From: Streptococcus canis
Lineage (GTDB): Bacteria; Bacillota; Bacilli; Lactobacillales; Streptococcaceae
Assembly: GCF_900636575.1 (NCBI RefSeq)
Contig: NZ_LR134293.1
Coordinates: forward strand, 1,985,501-2,049,500
Length of the DNA: 64,000 nucleotides
Direction of reading: 5' to 3'
The notes beneath the pieces were generated by a model that was given only the letters and a program-made list of their open reading frames with translations, was not told where the DNA came from and ran no database searches. Positions 48,690 to 59,227 of the stretch are shown here, piece after piece. A program made the translations under genes and the position numbers. Each line of letters starts with the position of its first letter. The first letter of the stretch is position 1.

Positions 48690-50159
48690 TTATCCTAATC
48701 TGAACCAACCGATGACTTTTCCAAGTTTGACCGTGCCAGTCGCATCATAGAGTGAGCCATCTGCCATCCAGACACGTTTTACTCGGCGAGTAATACCGCC
48801 TCCACCAATTTCCAATTGGTCATTGATACCATTCTTGTTGTGGTCAGTATAACCATCGACATTCTGTTCCACACCATCAATGCTTGTACCATCTGAGTCG
48901 GTAATACAAATGCCAATGTGGCCATAAGGGTGACTGTCTGTCTTAATGACATAGAAATCGCCAGCTTTAGGATTTACTCCCCAAGCATCCTTGATGACTG
49001 TAAAGCCATTGGCTTTTGCCTTGGTTAAGCAGTCAATGGCATTGGTGTAAGCCATATCCTTATCGGTCAACTCCTGTACAATCTTATCCACCAGACTGAC
49101 GCATTGTCCGCCATAAGGGTTGGTAGGAACAGTCACCTTTTGCCCTACCTTAGACAGGGCAGATGCAACTGCACGTTGAGCAAGGCTTGTCCCCACTGCC
49201 TTGATGGAACTGGTTGCCTTATGGACTTTCAAGGTCTGCCCAATCTTTAAAACATCCGTTTTCTTCAAGCCATTTAAGGCTAGAAGACTATCAACGGTTG
49301 TCCCAAATTTCCGAGAAATCTTCCAATAACTATCCCCTTTTTGAGCCGTGTAGGTCTGTTCAGAATGTCCAAGGCTTGTTCCCTCTACATCTTGCTCCAA
49401 CACCCAAGAGGTAATCCCTTCAAGCAGGTAAGCTCTCTTACTCTGAGACTGCGTTACTCCTTTGACTTGGAGGATTTTGTAGGTGCGACCCTTGACCCAA
49501 CTCGCCATCGCTTGACCCGTTTGGTAATGAGTCGCATGACCAAGCACACGAACACTATCCCCAACGTGATAAACAGGGCTGGTAGAAGAATGGGGCTGTC
49601 CTCCTTGCTTACTGGGGGTGGCAGAAACAACTGTCTTCACCTCCTCTTGGGTAATGGCAGATACGAGAGCTTTAGCCAGTTCTTCCTTCTTATTCTCAAA
49701 GATGGTCATGTCTTCTTCGTTATCGATAAAGGCAATCTCCACCAAGCGGTAGGAATATCCACGGTTCTTAGCTTCATTGGCATTATAAAGCCAATCCACC
49801 TTCTTAATCCCACGGTTTTGGAAGTGACGGCTCAGGACTGACAAAATAGCCAAATCCTCCTTATCTGCCGTCAAGGAGGATTGAATAAGAACTTCTGTCC
49901 CTCTTGCTGTACCATTGAAAGCATTGAAGTGAAGTTCGGTAATCGAGTCATAACCCTTACCTAAGCTACCAATACTGCGATAATCATAAACATTTTGATC
50001 AGTGATGTAGTCAATGCTTTTTCCACTGTACTTGGACATGAGTTTGACTAACTCACGAACTTTACCAGCTTCTGTAATGCCTCGTTTGCTATTCATTGCT
50101 CCTGGATCATAGGCAGTTCGTCCTTGCCCATGACCACAAATCACTAGATGTTTTCCCAT
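48690..50159 (-). CDS. Phage lysin: amidase - LysM - CHAP
   Basis: 489-residue endolysin with two catalytic domains. N-terminal zinc N-acetylmuramoyl-L-alanine amidase (about 1-170; LVICGHGQGRTAYDPGA, ITELHFNAF); an SH3-like segment (about 195-260); a LysM cell-wall-binding domain (about 270-315, YTAQKGDSYWKISRKFGTT); and a C-terminal CHAP domain (about 330-489) with catalytic Cys in NPYGGQCVSLVD and His in PYGHIGIC. The same order was reported for PlySK1249 of S. dysgalactiae. It follows the holin gene by one base. Confidence 0.93.
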   Translation of the reverse strand: MGKHLVICGHGQGRTAYDPGAMNSKRGITEAGKVRELVKLMSKYSGKSIDYITDQNVYDYRSIGSLGKGYDSITELHFNAFNGTARGTEVLIQSSLTADKEDLAILSVLSRHFQNRGIKKVDWLYNANEAKNRGYSYRLVEIAFIDNEEDMTIFENKKEELAKALVSAITQEEVKTVVSATPSKQGGQPHSSTSPVYHVGDSVRVLGHATHYQTGQAMASWVKGRTYKILQVKGVTQSQSKRAYLLEGITSWVLEQDVEGTSLGHSEQTYTAQKGDSYWKISRKFGTTVDSLLALNGLKKTDVLKIGQTLKVHKATSSIKAVGTSLAQRAVASALSKVGQKVTVPTNPYGGQCVSLVDKIVQELTDKDMAYTNAIDCLTKAKANGFTVIKDAWGVNPKAGDFYVIKTDSHPYGHIGICITDSDGTSIDGVEQNVDGYTDHNKNGINDQLEIGGGGITRRVKRVWMADGSLYDATGTVKLGKVIGWFRLG

Positions 50160-50160
50160 A

Positions 50161-50565
50161 TCAGTCTCCTTCTTTTTCGTTGAATTGTTTTAAGATGGCT
50201 CGTAGTTTCTCAGGGATAGGCAAGCCAATCCGCACCGCATTTTCCAAAATACTCAAACCTTCATTGCTCAAGTAAAAGAAAATAACCATGGTGCGAATCG
50301 CTCCACCCTGCTTAATGATTTCAGTATCAATGAGGTGTCCCACGGATACCAAAAAGAGAATGGCAATCTTTTTAAAGATGCCTTTGAAACCAAGACCGCT
50401 TGATAAATTCTTCTCGACGATTGCCGCAAAGACTCCAGTCACATAATCAATGATGAGAAAAATAAAAAGGGCATATAAGACCCCATCCACTTCTCCAAAA
50501 ATCGAACCGATAAGTCCTCCGATTGCTGAAAAGAGAACCTTATTTGTTGCCAGTAATTCTTTCAT
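50161..50565 (-). CDS. Phage holin (phage_holin_4 type)
   Basis: 134-residue holin with three or four membrane helices (about 10-28, 30-52, 68-85 and 90-110), characteristic IIDYVTGVFAA near residue 40 and a charged C-terminal tail (RAILKQFNEKEGD). It forms the lesion that releases the lysin encoded next. Good GAAAGGAAAG ribosome site. Confidence 0.9.
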   Translation of the reverse strand: MKELLATNKVLFSAIGGLIGSIFGEVDGVLYALFIFLIIDYVTGVFAAIVEKNLSSGLGFKGIFKKIAILFLVSVGHLIDTEIIKQGGAIRTMVIFFYLSNEGLSILENAVRIGLPIPEKLRAILKQFNEKEGD

Positions 50566-50582
50566 AATGACGCTTTCCTTTC

Positions 50583-52440
50583 TTATGCTGTCCTACGCCA
50601 ACGGTAAACCGTGACGTAAGGTTGTAAGTTATTGTGTGGCTTTCCGCCACCAGTATTTCCTGTGTTATTCCCTTGAGGGTAAAGGCTAGAGCTACCATCT
50701 GAAGAATGGTCACGACGAATTGCTCCTGAGCCGTTGTTAGCTGTCACATACTGAGCGTGTGAGTGAGACGGCATCTCATCAATGGTCAAGGTATGTGCCT
50801 TACTACCCCCTGACTTATTAACGCTATTAAACTCACTTTCATTCTCAGATACACCAACTAAGACCCGACCATTGCCAAATCGTTCCCAAGTCCCACCCAT
50901 AATGGTGGCTGGACTGGTACTTGACGTGGACTCGTAAATGACGCCCACTGGGTAAAAGATATCAAGAAGTTTCTTATTCTTCATATAAATCTCACCATCA
51001 AAATAAGCAGGTAAACTCCCATCCACATCTAGCACTCCTCTTGTCCATGCTTTGCCTATCCCCATACCTGATGGACTTAAGCCGTAGACAACCTTTTTCT
51101 GGACCAATAGTAAATTCAAAGGTCGTGGAGTAAAAGAGGTCTGCGAGCGTTCCAATAATGGTGTAGGATTTCGTGGTATCATAGGCGCCACCTAAAATAG
51201 CTTGGAAATCTGTTTTTGTGTGTTCCGTTGTCGACGTCCAGTTGGCAGCACCACCAGCGTTTGTGACCTTCTGGCCACTTGTCAAATCAACCACTTCCCA
51301 TGTCAAGGTTGCCTTGTTCTTTTGGACACTATTGATGGTTAAAGGGGCAATCTTAAGCTTTCGTGTCACCGTCACCTGATTCATACTAGAACCAGCACGA
51401 ACCGCTGAGAATGAAAAGATAGGTTTGAAATACTCTAATAGGGTTATCTCTACTTCTTTTCGAGCACTTTGTCGCCCTCTCGAATCGGTCACATAGGCAG
51501 AGACCTTAGCGCGACCAATCCAGTTGATACCTCCCAAAAGACCGTTATGACTCGTTACCACATTAGGCAGTTGAACCCACTGATTATTCTCAAATTTAAA
51601 GACCTCTGCACGATAACCCGTCGAAGGAATGGTCGAACCGTAAATACCTGCTCCTTGATTGAAGGTCACTTTAGGATTAGACACCAACTGGGCAAAACTT
51701 GTGCCAGTTAAAATCGTTTTTGCAGTGGCATGTGATTCTGAAACAGAAATACTGCCCAAAGTTGGAACAACAGACGTCGGTAGGTTGAGGGTAATGGGAA
51801 TTGTCATTGAGCCTATCGTCTTTCCACCATAGATAGTGGCTAGCGTTAAATGCCCATTACCTGAGGTGCTATTTGGTATTTGAGTTGCTAATTGAGAAAT
51901 CGAAGGCGTCCAAGTTACAGAGGTCGCAATGCCTGATCCAATCGTGCCGCTTAGACTCCCAAAATGCCAGGTCATGTTATGGGTAAAATCACTACTGGCA
52001 CGTTTAATCGTAATAGTTACGGCTTGTCCCATCATATTGCCTGACACCGTGGCACTAGATGACCGTGGGATATCACTTAAGCGTAGCGTTTGTGACCCCG
52101 TATTTAAGGTGCCAGGCGACCAACCCCCAGAGCCTGAAAAAGTCGCTGAAAAACTGATGGTTTTGGAGCCATTGGAATCATGCGGTACAGTAATGGTCTT
52201 ATCAATCAAGTGGAGGGAACTATGAGCCGTGTACATATCGGGTCGCCCTGACCAAGAAAGTGTCTGCCCATTGATGGACACACTCGCCCTACAGTCATAC
52301 ATCCCAAAGGTCGTATAACCATTCTTTAGCCAGAGTTGGACTCGGACAGTAGATGTATTGTCAGCGGTCGAAGTGCCTGTTTCTTCCACTCGCAAAAGTA
52401 GGGTATAGCCCCTATCATTATTTGAACCATAATCTGCCAT
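50583..52440 (-). pseudogene. DUF859 phage tail/baseplate protein, frameshifted
   Basis: DUF859 protein split in two frames. The first part (52440-51090, about 445 residues) has repeated Ig-like beta domains (TISFSATFSGSGGWSPGTLN, SVTWTPSISQLA). At CCAGAAAAAGGTTGTC (about 51092-51099) the frame shifts; the expected frame continues as VVYGLSPSGMGIGKAW, GVIYESTSSTSPATIMGGTW and ends VTVYRWRRTA at 50583. Reading through needs removal of one G or a +1 slip. Without it the product ends at 50998 with a foreign tail. Full-length relatives are one frame, so mutation or sequencing error is most likely. Confidence 0.8.
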
Positions 52441-52452
52441 AAGGTCTCCTTT

Positions 52453-55368
52453 CTACTTGGCATCAATAAAACGACAAACCAGATGCTTGGCATTATGCCT
52501 TGCAGCTTCTAGTCGGTAATATCCAACCTGTAAGGTCTCCACAAAGACCCCATGATGAATTTTAATCACACCAGCTGTGACAGTCATGACGGCATTCCCA
52601 GCTGACTTAATCATCATCCCTTGTGGGGTTAATTCGATATACTCAGAGTTATCCTTCTTACCGATAATAACCCCATTGTCACCAGCTCTCAGATAGGTAT
52701 TGACAAAGTTAAGCAAGAGACTGTTGGCTTTAAGATCAGCTTCAATCGCTGCGATACGAGCCGTATTATCAATAAAGTCTTGATTAAATTGCGCAAGGAC
52801 AGCTTCATTATTTTTCTCAAATTCTTTATAAGACTTGAGCCAATCGGCCACTTCTTTTGCCAACGCTTTCGCTTCAAGGTCCACTCGGAGAGATTCTGTC
52901 TTTTCGGTTAGAAGGTCTAATTGTTGCTTCATGAAGCCATTATCTGCCTTGGCATCAATCTGGGCGATCAGATCGTTCAAAGACGGTCCTGGAGCTGAAG
53001 CAACGTTTCCATCTTCTAGTTGAACATTTCGAAGATAAACCACATCTCCCACCGCCCATGTTCCTGACTTCAGGTAAAAGACATAGGAATGATTCTGGGC
53101 ACTAGTAACCTTCCAAGACACCGAATACCGCTGCCAGCTAGAACTAACTTGAACAACCTTAGTCCCGCTCAGTTCATTTCCGATGGTAAGACTAACCGTC
53201 TTACTTGCCTTGAGGTCCACACTAAACGTCATATTAGCACCAATTCGACTTCTTAAATCATAGAAGTTCCGATGGAAGCCACCAGTACCTGCTTTGGTAC
53301 AGGTCATCTTAACAGTCACGCCACTGACAGAGCTCGTATCCTCAACCACCTCCTTCTTCCACTCAGAGGTTACTGATGAAAAGGTCGTAGCCTTCATGGC
53401 ATAATCGTCAATGTAATTGCGCCCACCGAGTTCTGTTCCTTCAAAAAAGGACGACCAGGTATAGTCACTAGGGTTAGTTGAAGGCGTTGCACTCTCCCTG
53501 TTGACGGCTAGTCCGAGGTAACGTTTGCCCGTTGAGACGGCAGAAATCCCATCTCCCTTGTCACTATCTGCGTACATCCTCCAAGTGTAGAGGGTCTTTC
53601 CGTCCTTACCAACCTTTCCATCCACACCCTTGTCCCCATAAACACCGATAACAACAGGCGTTGTGACTGTCGTTGAGCCATTGGTGAACGTGGTTTTTTC
53701 ATAATTCCACAAATACTTAAGGGTTGAGGTTAGAGAGGGAATCGTTTTAGTCCAACCAGTACTTGTTGTCGTAAGACCAGTCTTTTGTGCAGAGACTAAG
53801 TAATACTGCTCCCTTGACTGAATACCTACCCCATCTGCTCCAGCATCACCCTTTGGTCCAGGAGTTAAAGAGATGGTTTTAAGTTCAGCTTGTGTCGCTA
53901 AACTTTCCCCTCTAACCTTTAGAAGTGGCGTATCAATGGAAAGATTCCCATCCCTATCCAAACTAAATACTGGGCTGTGCTGACCTGGAATAACCACCTT
54001 ATCAGCTTCCACCTCTAAACTCTTCACATACTCTGATAGAATCTGTTGAGAGACAAGCCTTGTCATCCATGCTGAACTAGAGACGGTTAACTCATCAATC
54101 TTAGCTTTTTGAAGGGCTGCGACTCGTGCTTCAAGGGCATCTGTTGCCAGATAATCAAGCGCAGCTTTCTTCCCAGAACGCTCGCCTTCTGCTTTGGCCA
54201 TAGCGATACCATCTTCAACTTCTGTTTGAAGACGCTCAAACTGCCTGTCAAAAACCTTGTTAAAGTTTGCTCGCTCCTTAGACGCTCGGTGTTCTGTAAC
54301 TGATTGATTGACATCAAGAATAGTCTTTGCCGCACTGGCTAGCGAATGGGTCCCAGATGATCCAGAGCTCGTAAAGCTAACCTCATCATCAAAGGTCACT
54401 GAAAGGTACACTTCTTCTAGAGCGTCAAAGGTATAACTAACTGCCTTTTTCTTAACATCTACCTTGTGCTTCTGGCTTTTAAGAGTAACCGTATCACCCA
54501 GATGAACTTCCTGACCGTCTAACTGATAGGCTTCAACAGTTAGCTGTCTGGAGATACTGTCGATGTGCTCATGTGTGAATTTAGCCATTGCCCATTGTCG
54601 CAACTCTTCCTCTGTCTGAAGCGTGTTATTCTCATACCGTGCTTCATGGACATAAGGGTATTGGGTAATAAGGGGACTTTCCACAACAACAGAAAGAACG
54701 GTATCCTCATCACTACCTTCTGCCTGAAAGGTTGAGGTCGCATAGATGCGCGTAATGACCTTCTCAGAATTATCCTTATCCTCAAAAGCTTTCAGATTGT
54801 GATGACTTGTGAGAATAACTTCCTTATCGTTGCCACGGTGTTTCTTAATCGTCAGCTGAAAGTTAGCACGAACGAGCTCACCTTCCCAGGTTCCAAGGAT
54901 GGAATGTTTACCATCCATTAGAGCTTGGTAAAGTGTCAAGTCTTCGTCAGACACATAGGTATGACGCTCCGTCACATCACTGTCAAAGCTAAAAAGTCCT
55001 AAATCAGATGGACAAGCTTCAACCAGCCTCATCAGGGCTGATTGACAAGTCGTGTTAGTCGCAAAAAAGGGCTTAATCTGACGCTTCATCACATCATCAG
55101 AAATGTGATAGCACTCAAGCTCTATCATATCGTCTTGAATATTTACCTGCTTAACACGAAAGAGCTGCTTTCCCAAATCAGGAGTTGGACACAAAATCAA
55201 TTCATCTGCTCTAAGGGTTTCATGGACACCTGAATCCGTAATCGGATAAGTTAAACGGAGCTGAAAAGTGCCATTCAACTCCTCTTCTACCGTTGCACTC
55301 ACCGTTTCAAATAATGGTTGGCCATTCCACTTCGGTGTCTTTGTTTGACCATCAAGAAGGTAAAGCAT
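52453..55368 (-). CDS. Phage tail-associated protein (Tal / endopeptidase-tail type)
   Basis: 971-residue tail protein. The N-terminal 350 residues fit the Gp37/prophage endopeptidase tail domain that forms the tail tip (LLDGQTKTPKWNGQPLFETV, ELECYHISDDVMKR). Then a coiled region (about 355-470), a short collagen-like GPKGDAGADGVG, a second GDKGVDGKVGKDG, and a jelly-roll-like domain (GTELGGRNYI to YLRNVQLEDG) that resembles carbohydrate-binding modules. The C-terminal coiled coil suggests trimerisation. ATG 55368 shares its A with the Dit stop. Probably host-binding. Confidence 0.87.
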   Translation of the reverse strand: MLYLLDGQTKTPKWNGQPLFETVSATVEEELNGTFQLRLTYPITDSGVHETLRADELILCPTPDLGKQLFRVKQVNIQDDMIELECYHISDDVMKRQIKPFFATNTTCQSALMRLVEACPSDLGLFSFDSDVTERHTYVSDEDLTLYQALMDGKHSILGTWEGELVRANFQLTIKKHRGNDKEVILTSHHNLKAFEDKDNSEKVITRIYATSTFQAEGSDEDTVLSVVVESPLITQYPYVHEARYENNTLQTEEELRQWAMAKFTHEHIDSISRQLTVEAYQLDGQEVHLGDTVTLKSQKHKVDVKKKAVSYTFDALEEVYLSVTFDDEVSFTSSGSSGTHSLASAAKTILDVNQSVTEHRASKERANFNKVFDRQFERLQTEVEDGIAMAKAEGERSGKKAALDYLATDALEARVAALQKAKIDELTVSSSAWMTRLVSQQILSEYVKSLEVEADKVVIPGQHSPVFSLDRDGNLSIDTPLLKVRGESLATQAELKTISLTPGPKGDAGADGVGIQSREQYYLVSAQKTGLTTTSTGWTKTIPSLTSTLKYLWNYEKTTFTNGSTTVTTPVVIGVYGDKGVDGKVGKDGKTLYTWRMYADSDKGDGISAVSTGKRYLGLAVNRESATPSTNPSDYTWSSFFEGTELGGRNYIDDYAMKATTFSSVTSEWKKEVVEDTSSVSGVTVKMTCTKAGTGGFHRNFYDLRSRIGANMTFSVDLKASKTVSLTIGNELSGTKVVQVSSSWQRYSVSWKVTSAQNHSYVFYLKSGTWAVGDVVYLRNVQLEDGNVASAPGPSLNDLIAQIDAKADNGFMKQQLDLLTEKTESLRVDLEAKALAKEVADWLKSYKEFEKNNEAVLAQFNQDFIDNTARIAAIEADLKANSLLLNFVNTYLRAGDNGVIIGKKDNSEYIELTPQGMMIKSAGNAVMTVTAGVIKIHHGVFVETLQVGYYRLEAARHNAKHLVCRFIDAK

Positions 55369-56093
55369 CACACCCACCCCCAATTCGTCTCAAAGGTAAG
55401 CGATAATATCCCACTGCCTAAAATCACTCCGACAGATTGTGTTGGATGACTGACATCAATCGTGATAAAGTCCCCAGACCACTTAACAGCTTTCCCTGAT
55501 AGGGTCTTAAAACTAGGACGGTCTGGATGATTAACCATAAGGAGAGGTTCTGTAAATTTCTCAATACGGATCACTTGGTCACCTACTGTGAATGAGGTTT
55601 CTGACACCGATTGACCGGTGATGGTGATGGTAGGAAAGGCAAGAGCAGAGCCTTGTGTTTTTAACACACCATTGGCACTCAAAACTTGCCTATCCACACT
55701 CTTAAAAAAGCGAGTGGGGTGGCAGATAAAGGTCACATCAATCACATACACATCATGGTCATCCTGCTTGATGTCAAAGCTATCCGTACGGTAACACCAA
55801 AATCGAGTAAGCTTAAGCCGTTCACTTTCTAACCAAAACCCTTCCTGCATCAGAAAGGCCGAGAACTCATTGACTTCTTTCTCACTCGCACCAATAAGAT
55901 ACAAGCGGTAAGGTTTCTCAATCACATCACGATGCTTATTGGTTTGAACAATCGCCCCACTCAACCCACGATGGTCTAAGAGTTGCGTTTTAGACCGTGG
56001 CACTTGAATACTCGGTCTATCTTCCACAAGCACTTTAAAAGGAAAAGACGAGGTGCCTTTTCCATTCAGTACCAATTCATTATGTTTAATCAC
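55368..56093 (-). CDS. Distal tail protein (Dit)
   Basis: 241 residues, phage tail family. The N-terminal belt domain VEDRPSIQVPRSKTQLLDHRG and a C-terminal galectin-like beta part (ALAFPTITITGQSVS, WSGDFITIDVS). It joins tape measure end to tail tip. Its start overlaps the tape measure stop by four bases (ATGA). Confidence 0.88.
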   Translation of the reverse strand: MIKHNELVLNGKGTSSFPFKVLVEDRPSIQVPRSKTQLLDHRGLSGAIVQTNKHRDVIEKPYRLYLIGASEKEVNEFSAFLMQEGFWLESERLKLTRFWCYRTDSFDIKQDDHDVYVIDVTFICHPTRFFKSVDRQVLSANGVLKTQGSALAFPTITITGQSVSETSFTVGDQVIRIEKFTEPLLMVNHPDRPSFKTLSGKAVKWSGDFITIDVSHPTQSVGVILGSGILSLTFETNWGWV

Positions 56094-59000
56094 ACTGTTC
56101 CTCCTCTCAGTAAGGCTTGTCGTGCCATTTCATCAGCTAATCGACCAGCCACATAATCGGCTAGTTTTTTCATATCCGCTTCTTCACGAATCACAACATC
56201 TGTGATATTGACCGTTATGGTTGTTCCTTTGTTAGGCATGGTGGCTGCGATGCTGCGTCCGATACTTCCAAGAGTTTGGTTATTAAGAGGTAGAACTGCT
56301 TCACGTCCTGCTTCTCCTCCAACCATCAAGCTATTCCCTGTCATACCAAATGCCGTTGGCTTAGTCAGAATCCCACCCTTGGCGTACCACTGAATGGAAA
56401 TCTTAGGTAAGCTACCTTTTAACCAATCAAGGGGATTCGCAGAACCTGACACACTAAAGTGCGGAAGAGGAATATGCGGCCACTTAATCTTGAAGTTAAA
56501 GAGATTCTTAATGGCATTGATGGCTGAAGAGACTGCATTTTTTGCCCCATTGATAGCATTTGTAATGGTCGATTTGACCCCATTCCAGACAGAGGACACT
56601 GTGTTTGAAATACCACTTAGGACACCTGAGATAGTAGCCTTCATTCCGTTCCAAACGGAAGATACCGTTGCGCCAATACTCGATAGAATGGAACTAATCG
56701 TGGACTTAATGCTATTCCAGACATTACTAACGACAGATTTGATGCTATTGAGTAAGTTTGTCATGATGCCTTTAATGCCATTCCAGGAATTGGAAATGAA
56801 CTGAGCAATGGCACTTAGAACAATCGAAATCAGTGACTTGATGGCTTCCCAAACTGTAGAGACGACCTGCTTGATGGTTTCCCAGGCACCTGACCAATCA
56901 CCCGTGATAATCTGCATGACTGCTTCGATAATACCTAAGACAACATTGATGGCTGTTTCAACGACCACTTTAATGATGTCCCAAGCTGTCGTGATAATCA
57001 GTTTGATATTCTCCCAACTGGCTTGAAGGTAAGGTCCAAGAATAGTCATAATGGTCTGAATAACTGTTGAAATGGCTGTCCATACGGTATTTGCGGCATT
57101 AAGGATTAGCTGTTGGTTCTCTGTCCACCAAGTAGTCAAGGTTCCCCATATCGACATAACAAAGCTTGATATCTGTTGGATAATGACAGATAAAAAGGCA
57201 TAGATGGCATTCCAGATTTCTGTCACAGCTGTCCGAAAGCCTTCGTGATGTTGCCAAAGTTGTTGAATCCCAACAACCAGTAAGGCAACAACGGCAATGA
57301 CACCAAGAATAATCCCTACTATTGGTGCTGCCACTGTTATCATCCCCATGATGGTGGATCCCATAGCCATCGCAGCTGCTTGCAGAGCAATAAAAATCGG
57401 TAAGACTAATCCAAGGGCTGCGACCAAACTTCCGACAATAACAATAAATTGTTTCACTGGTTCTGATAGACCAGAAAACCAAGTGGCAACAGCTTGAAGT
57501 AAACTCGCTAATATTTCCAAGATGGGAGCTAGGGTTGCGGCAATAGCGTCTCCCATTTCAGCCATCGCTAACTTCGCCGTGTTTTGAGCAGTTGTAAACT
57601 TATCAATAGGATCAAGCGTCCCCTCATAGGTCTGTGTTACAATCCCAGCTGCCTTATCAGCTGTTCCTGCTAAATCTTCAAAAGATAAAGCCCCACGCTT
57701 GATGGCATCAACCATACGTGGAGCTGCTTTACTTCCGAAAATTTCTGAGGCAAGAGAAAGAGCCTCTGTTTCACTGGTTGAGGTTTTGATTTGCTCAATG
57801 GTTCCAGCAAGTCCTTCTTGAAGCGTAATCCCATCGCCCGCATACTTAACAGCTGCCTTTGAGAGTGACGAAAGTGCTGCAGAAGAATCAACCCCTGCTT
57901 TTTCAAACTGTCCCATCAAGGTGACACCCTCATCAAAGGAAAGGCCAAAGGCTTTGATTTGTGGTGCTCCCGCTACTGCCTTGTCCATTAACTCTTGGAC
58001 ACCAACACCTGTCGCTTGGCTGGTATAAGTAACCGTGTCTAAAACACTTGATAAATCAGTCGCTTCAAGTCCATAGGCTTCAATCGCTTGTTTGGCTGAA
58101 ATGGCAGAGCTCGTCACATCACTCCCATTGATCTCTGAGAACTGAATCAACTGGGTAGAGGCTGATTTAAGGGCATCTCCTGTTAACCCAAATTGCGTAT
58201 TCAACTCCCCTACGGCACTTCCTGCCGTATTAAAATCCGTTGGCAGTTCAGTGGCTAGGGTTTTGGCGATGTCAGTCATCTCTTCAAGGGCAGAACCAGT
58301 CGCTCCAGTTTTTGTGACAATGATATCCATACCCTCATCAACTTCAAGAAATGCGTCAAGCGATTGTTGACCAAAGTCAATCAACTTCTGTGACAACTCT
58401 CCCAGTTGGTCGCCAAACTCCATGAGAAGGTCAGCCTTTAAGAGACTATTTGTCTCTTCCAAAGAAGCCTTGGAACTCGCAGAGCTAGAGGCCAACTCCT
58501 CCATCTCATTTTGGAGATTGTTGTAAGCGGTCTTTGTCTCATTAAGAGTTTTCTCAAGCTTGTTAGCTTCAATCGAATTCTCCCCATACTCGCTCTTTGT
58601 CAAAGAGAGTTGTTGTTCCAGATTATGTATCTGTTTCTCAAGGATCTCTGAATGAGAAGCAACCTTTTGTTGAGCAAGTGCTAACTTATCAGTCTCACTT
58701 GCGGTAGTTGCTAATGCTGATTCTTGTAGCTTAAAGGAACTATTGAGTTTTTCGCTTTCTGACACCAACTGTGCCTGCTCATTTTGGAGACGATTGAGCT
58801 TCGATTGATTGGTTTCAACCTGTGCTCCGTTTTCAGAGAGAGCCTTGTTAACACTTTCTAGTTTTGATTCATAGCCCTTTAAGATCGTTTGAGTGCTCTC
58901 CACCTCACGTTGGAAGGCACGGTATTGGTCTGCACCGATGTTACCGGCCTTGAACTGAGCCTCGACTTGGGCTTGAGCTTGACGAAGTGTGGCGAGTTTT

Positions 59001-59209
59001 TCTTTAGTTGTTTCAACTTGTTTGGCTAAGACTTCCTGCTTCTGGGTCAAAAGAGTGACATTGCCAGTATCAAACTTGAGTGCCTTGTCAATCTGACGCA
59101 GTTCCTTAGTGGCTTCAGAAGCCTGTTTGTTCACACCCTTTAAGGCATTTTGTAAGGGCTGGGTATCACCGCCAATTTCAATGGTGATACCTTTGATATT
59201 TCCTGCCAT
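56090..59209 (-). CDS. Tail tape measure protein
   Basis: 1039-residue tape measure protein that sets tail length. N-terminal 270 residues are coiled coil rich in Gln/Glu/Lys; a TMP core follows (about 275-560, GATGSALEEMTDIAKTLATE, FGSKAAPRMVDAIKRG); then hydrophobic membrane-spanning stretches (about 575-670) and a long series of WxxI/SVWNGxK imperfect repeats (about 780-900, ISSVWNGMKATISGVLSGI-like). ATG 59209 follows GGAGG by eight bases; the GTG two codons earlier touches the ribosome site. Confidence 0.94.
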   Translation of the reverse strand: MAGNIKGITIEIGGDTQPLQNALKGVNKQASEATKELRQIDKALKFDTGNVTLLTQKQEVLAKQVETTKEKLATLRQAQAQVEAQFKAGNIGADQYRAFQREVESTQTILKGYESKLESVNKALSENGAQVETNQSKLNRLQNEQAQLVSESEKLNSSFKLQESALATTASETDKLALAQQKVASHSEILEKQIHNLEQQLSLTKSEYGENSIEANKLEKTLNETKTAYNNLQNEMEELASSSASSKASLEETNSLLKADLLMEFGDQLGELSQKLIDFGQQSLDAFLEVDEGMDIIVTKTGATGSALEEMTDIAKTLATELPTDFNTAGSAVGELNTQFGLTGDALKSASTQLIQFSEINGSDVTSSAISAKQAIEAYGLEATDLSSVLDTVTYTSQATGVGVQELMDKAVAGAPQIKAFGLSFDEGVTLMGQFEKAGVDSSAALSSLSKAAVKYAGDGITLQEGLAGTIEQIKTSTSETEALSLASEIFGSKAAPRMVDAIKRGALSFEDLAGTADKAAGIVTQTYEGTLDPIDKFTTAQNTAKLAMAEMGDAIAATLAPILEILASLLQAVATWFSGLSEPVKQFIVIVGSLVAALGLVLPIFIALQAAAMAMGSTIMGMITVAAPIVGIILGVIAVVALLVVGIQQLWQHHEGFRTAVTEIWNAIYAFLSVIIQQISSFVMSIWGTLTTWWTENQQLILNAANTVWTAISTVIQTIMTILGPYLQASWENIKLIITTAWDIIKVVVETAINVVLGIIEAVMQIITGDWSGAWETIKQVVSTVWEAIKSLISIVLSAIAQFISNSWNGIKGIMTNLLNSIKSVVSNVWNSIKSTISSILSSIGATVSSVWNGMKATISGVLSGISNTVSSVWNGVKSTITNAINGAKNAVSSAINAIKNLFNFKIKWPHIPLPHFSVSGSANPLDWLKGSLPKISIQWYAKGGILTKPTAFGMTGNSLMVGGEAGREAVLPLNNQTLGSIGRSIAATMPNKGTTITVNITDVVIREEADMKKLADYVAGRLADEMARQALLRGGTV

Positions 59210-59227
59210 CGTCACTCCTCCTCCCTA

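Noticed and set aside
45005..55725. Shared string GAGTGGGGTG near 44983 and 55709 as possible attachment cores
   Set aside because: The second copy lies inside the Dit coding sequence, so the ten-base match is chance.
56500..56900. Plus-strand frames opposite the tape measure repeats
   Set aside because: They mirror the SVWNGxK repeats of the tape measure and lack starts with ribosome sites.
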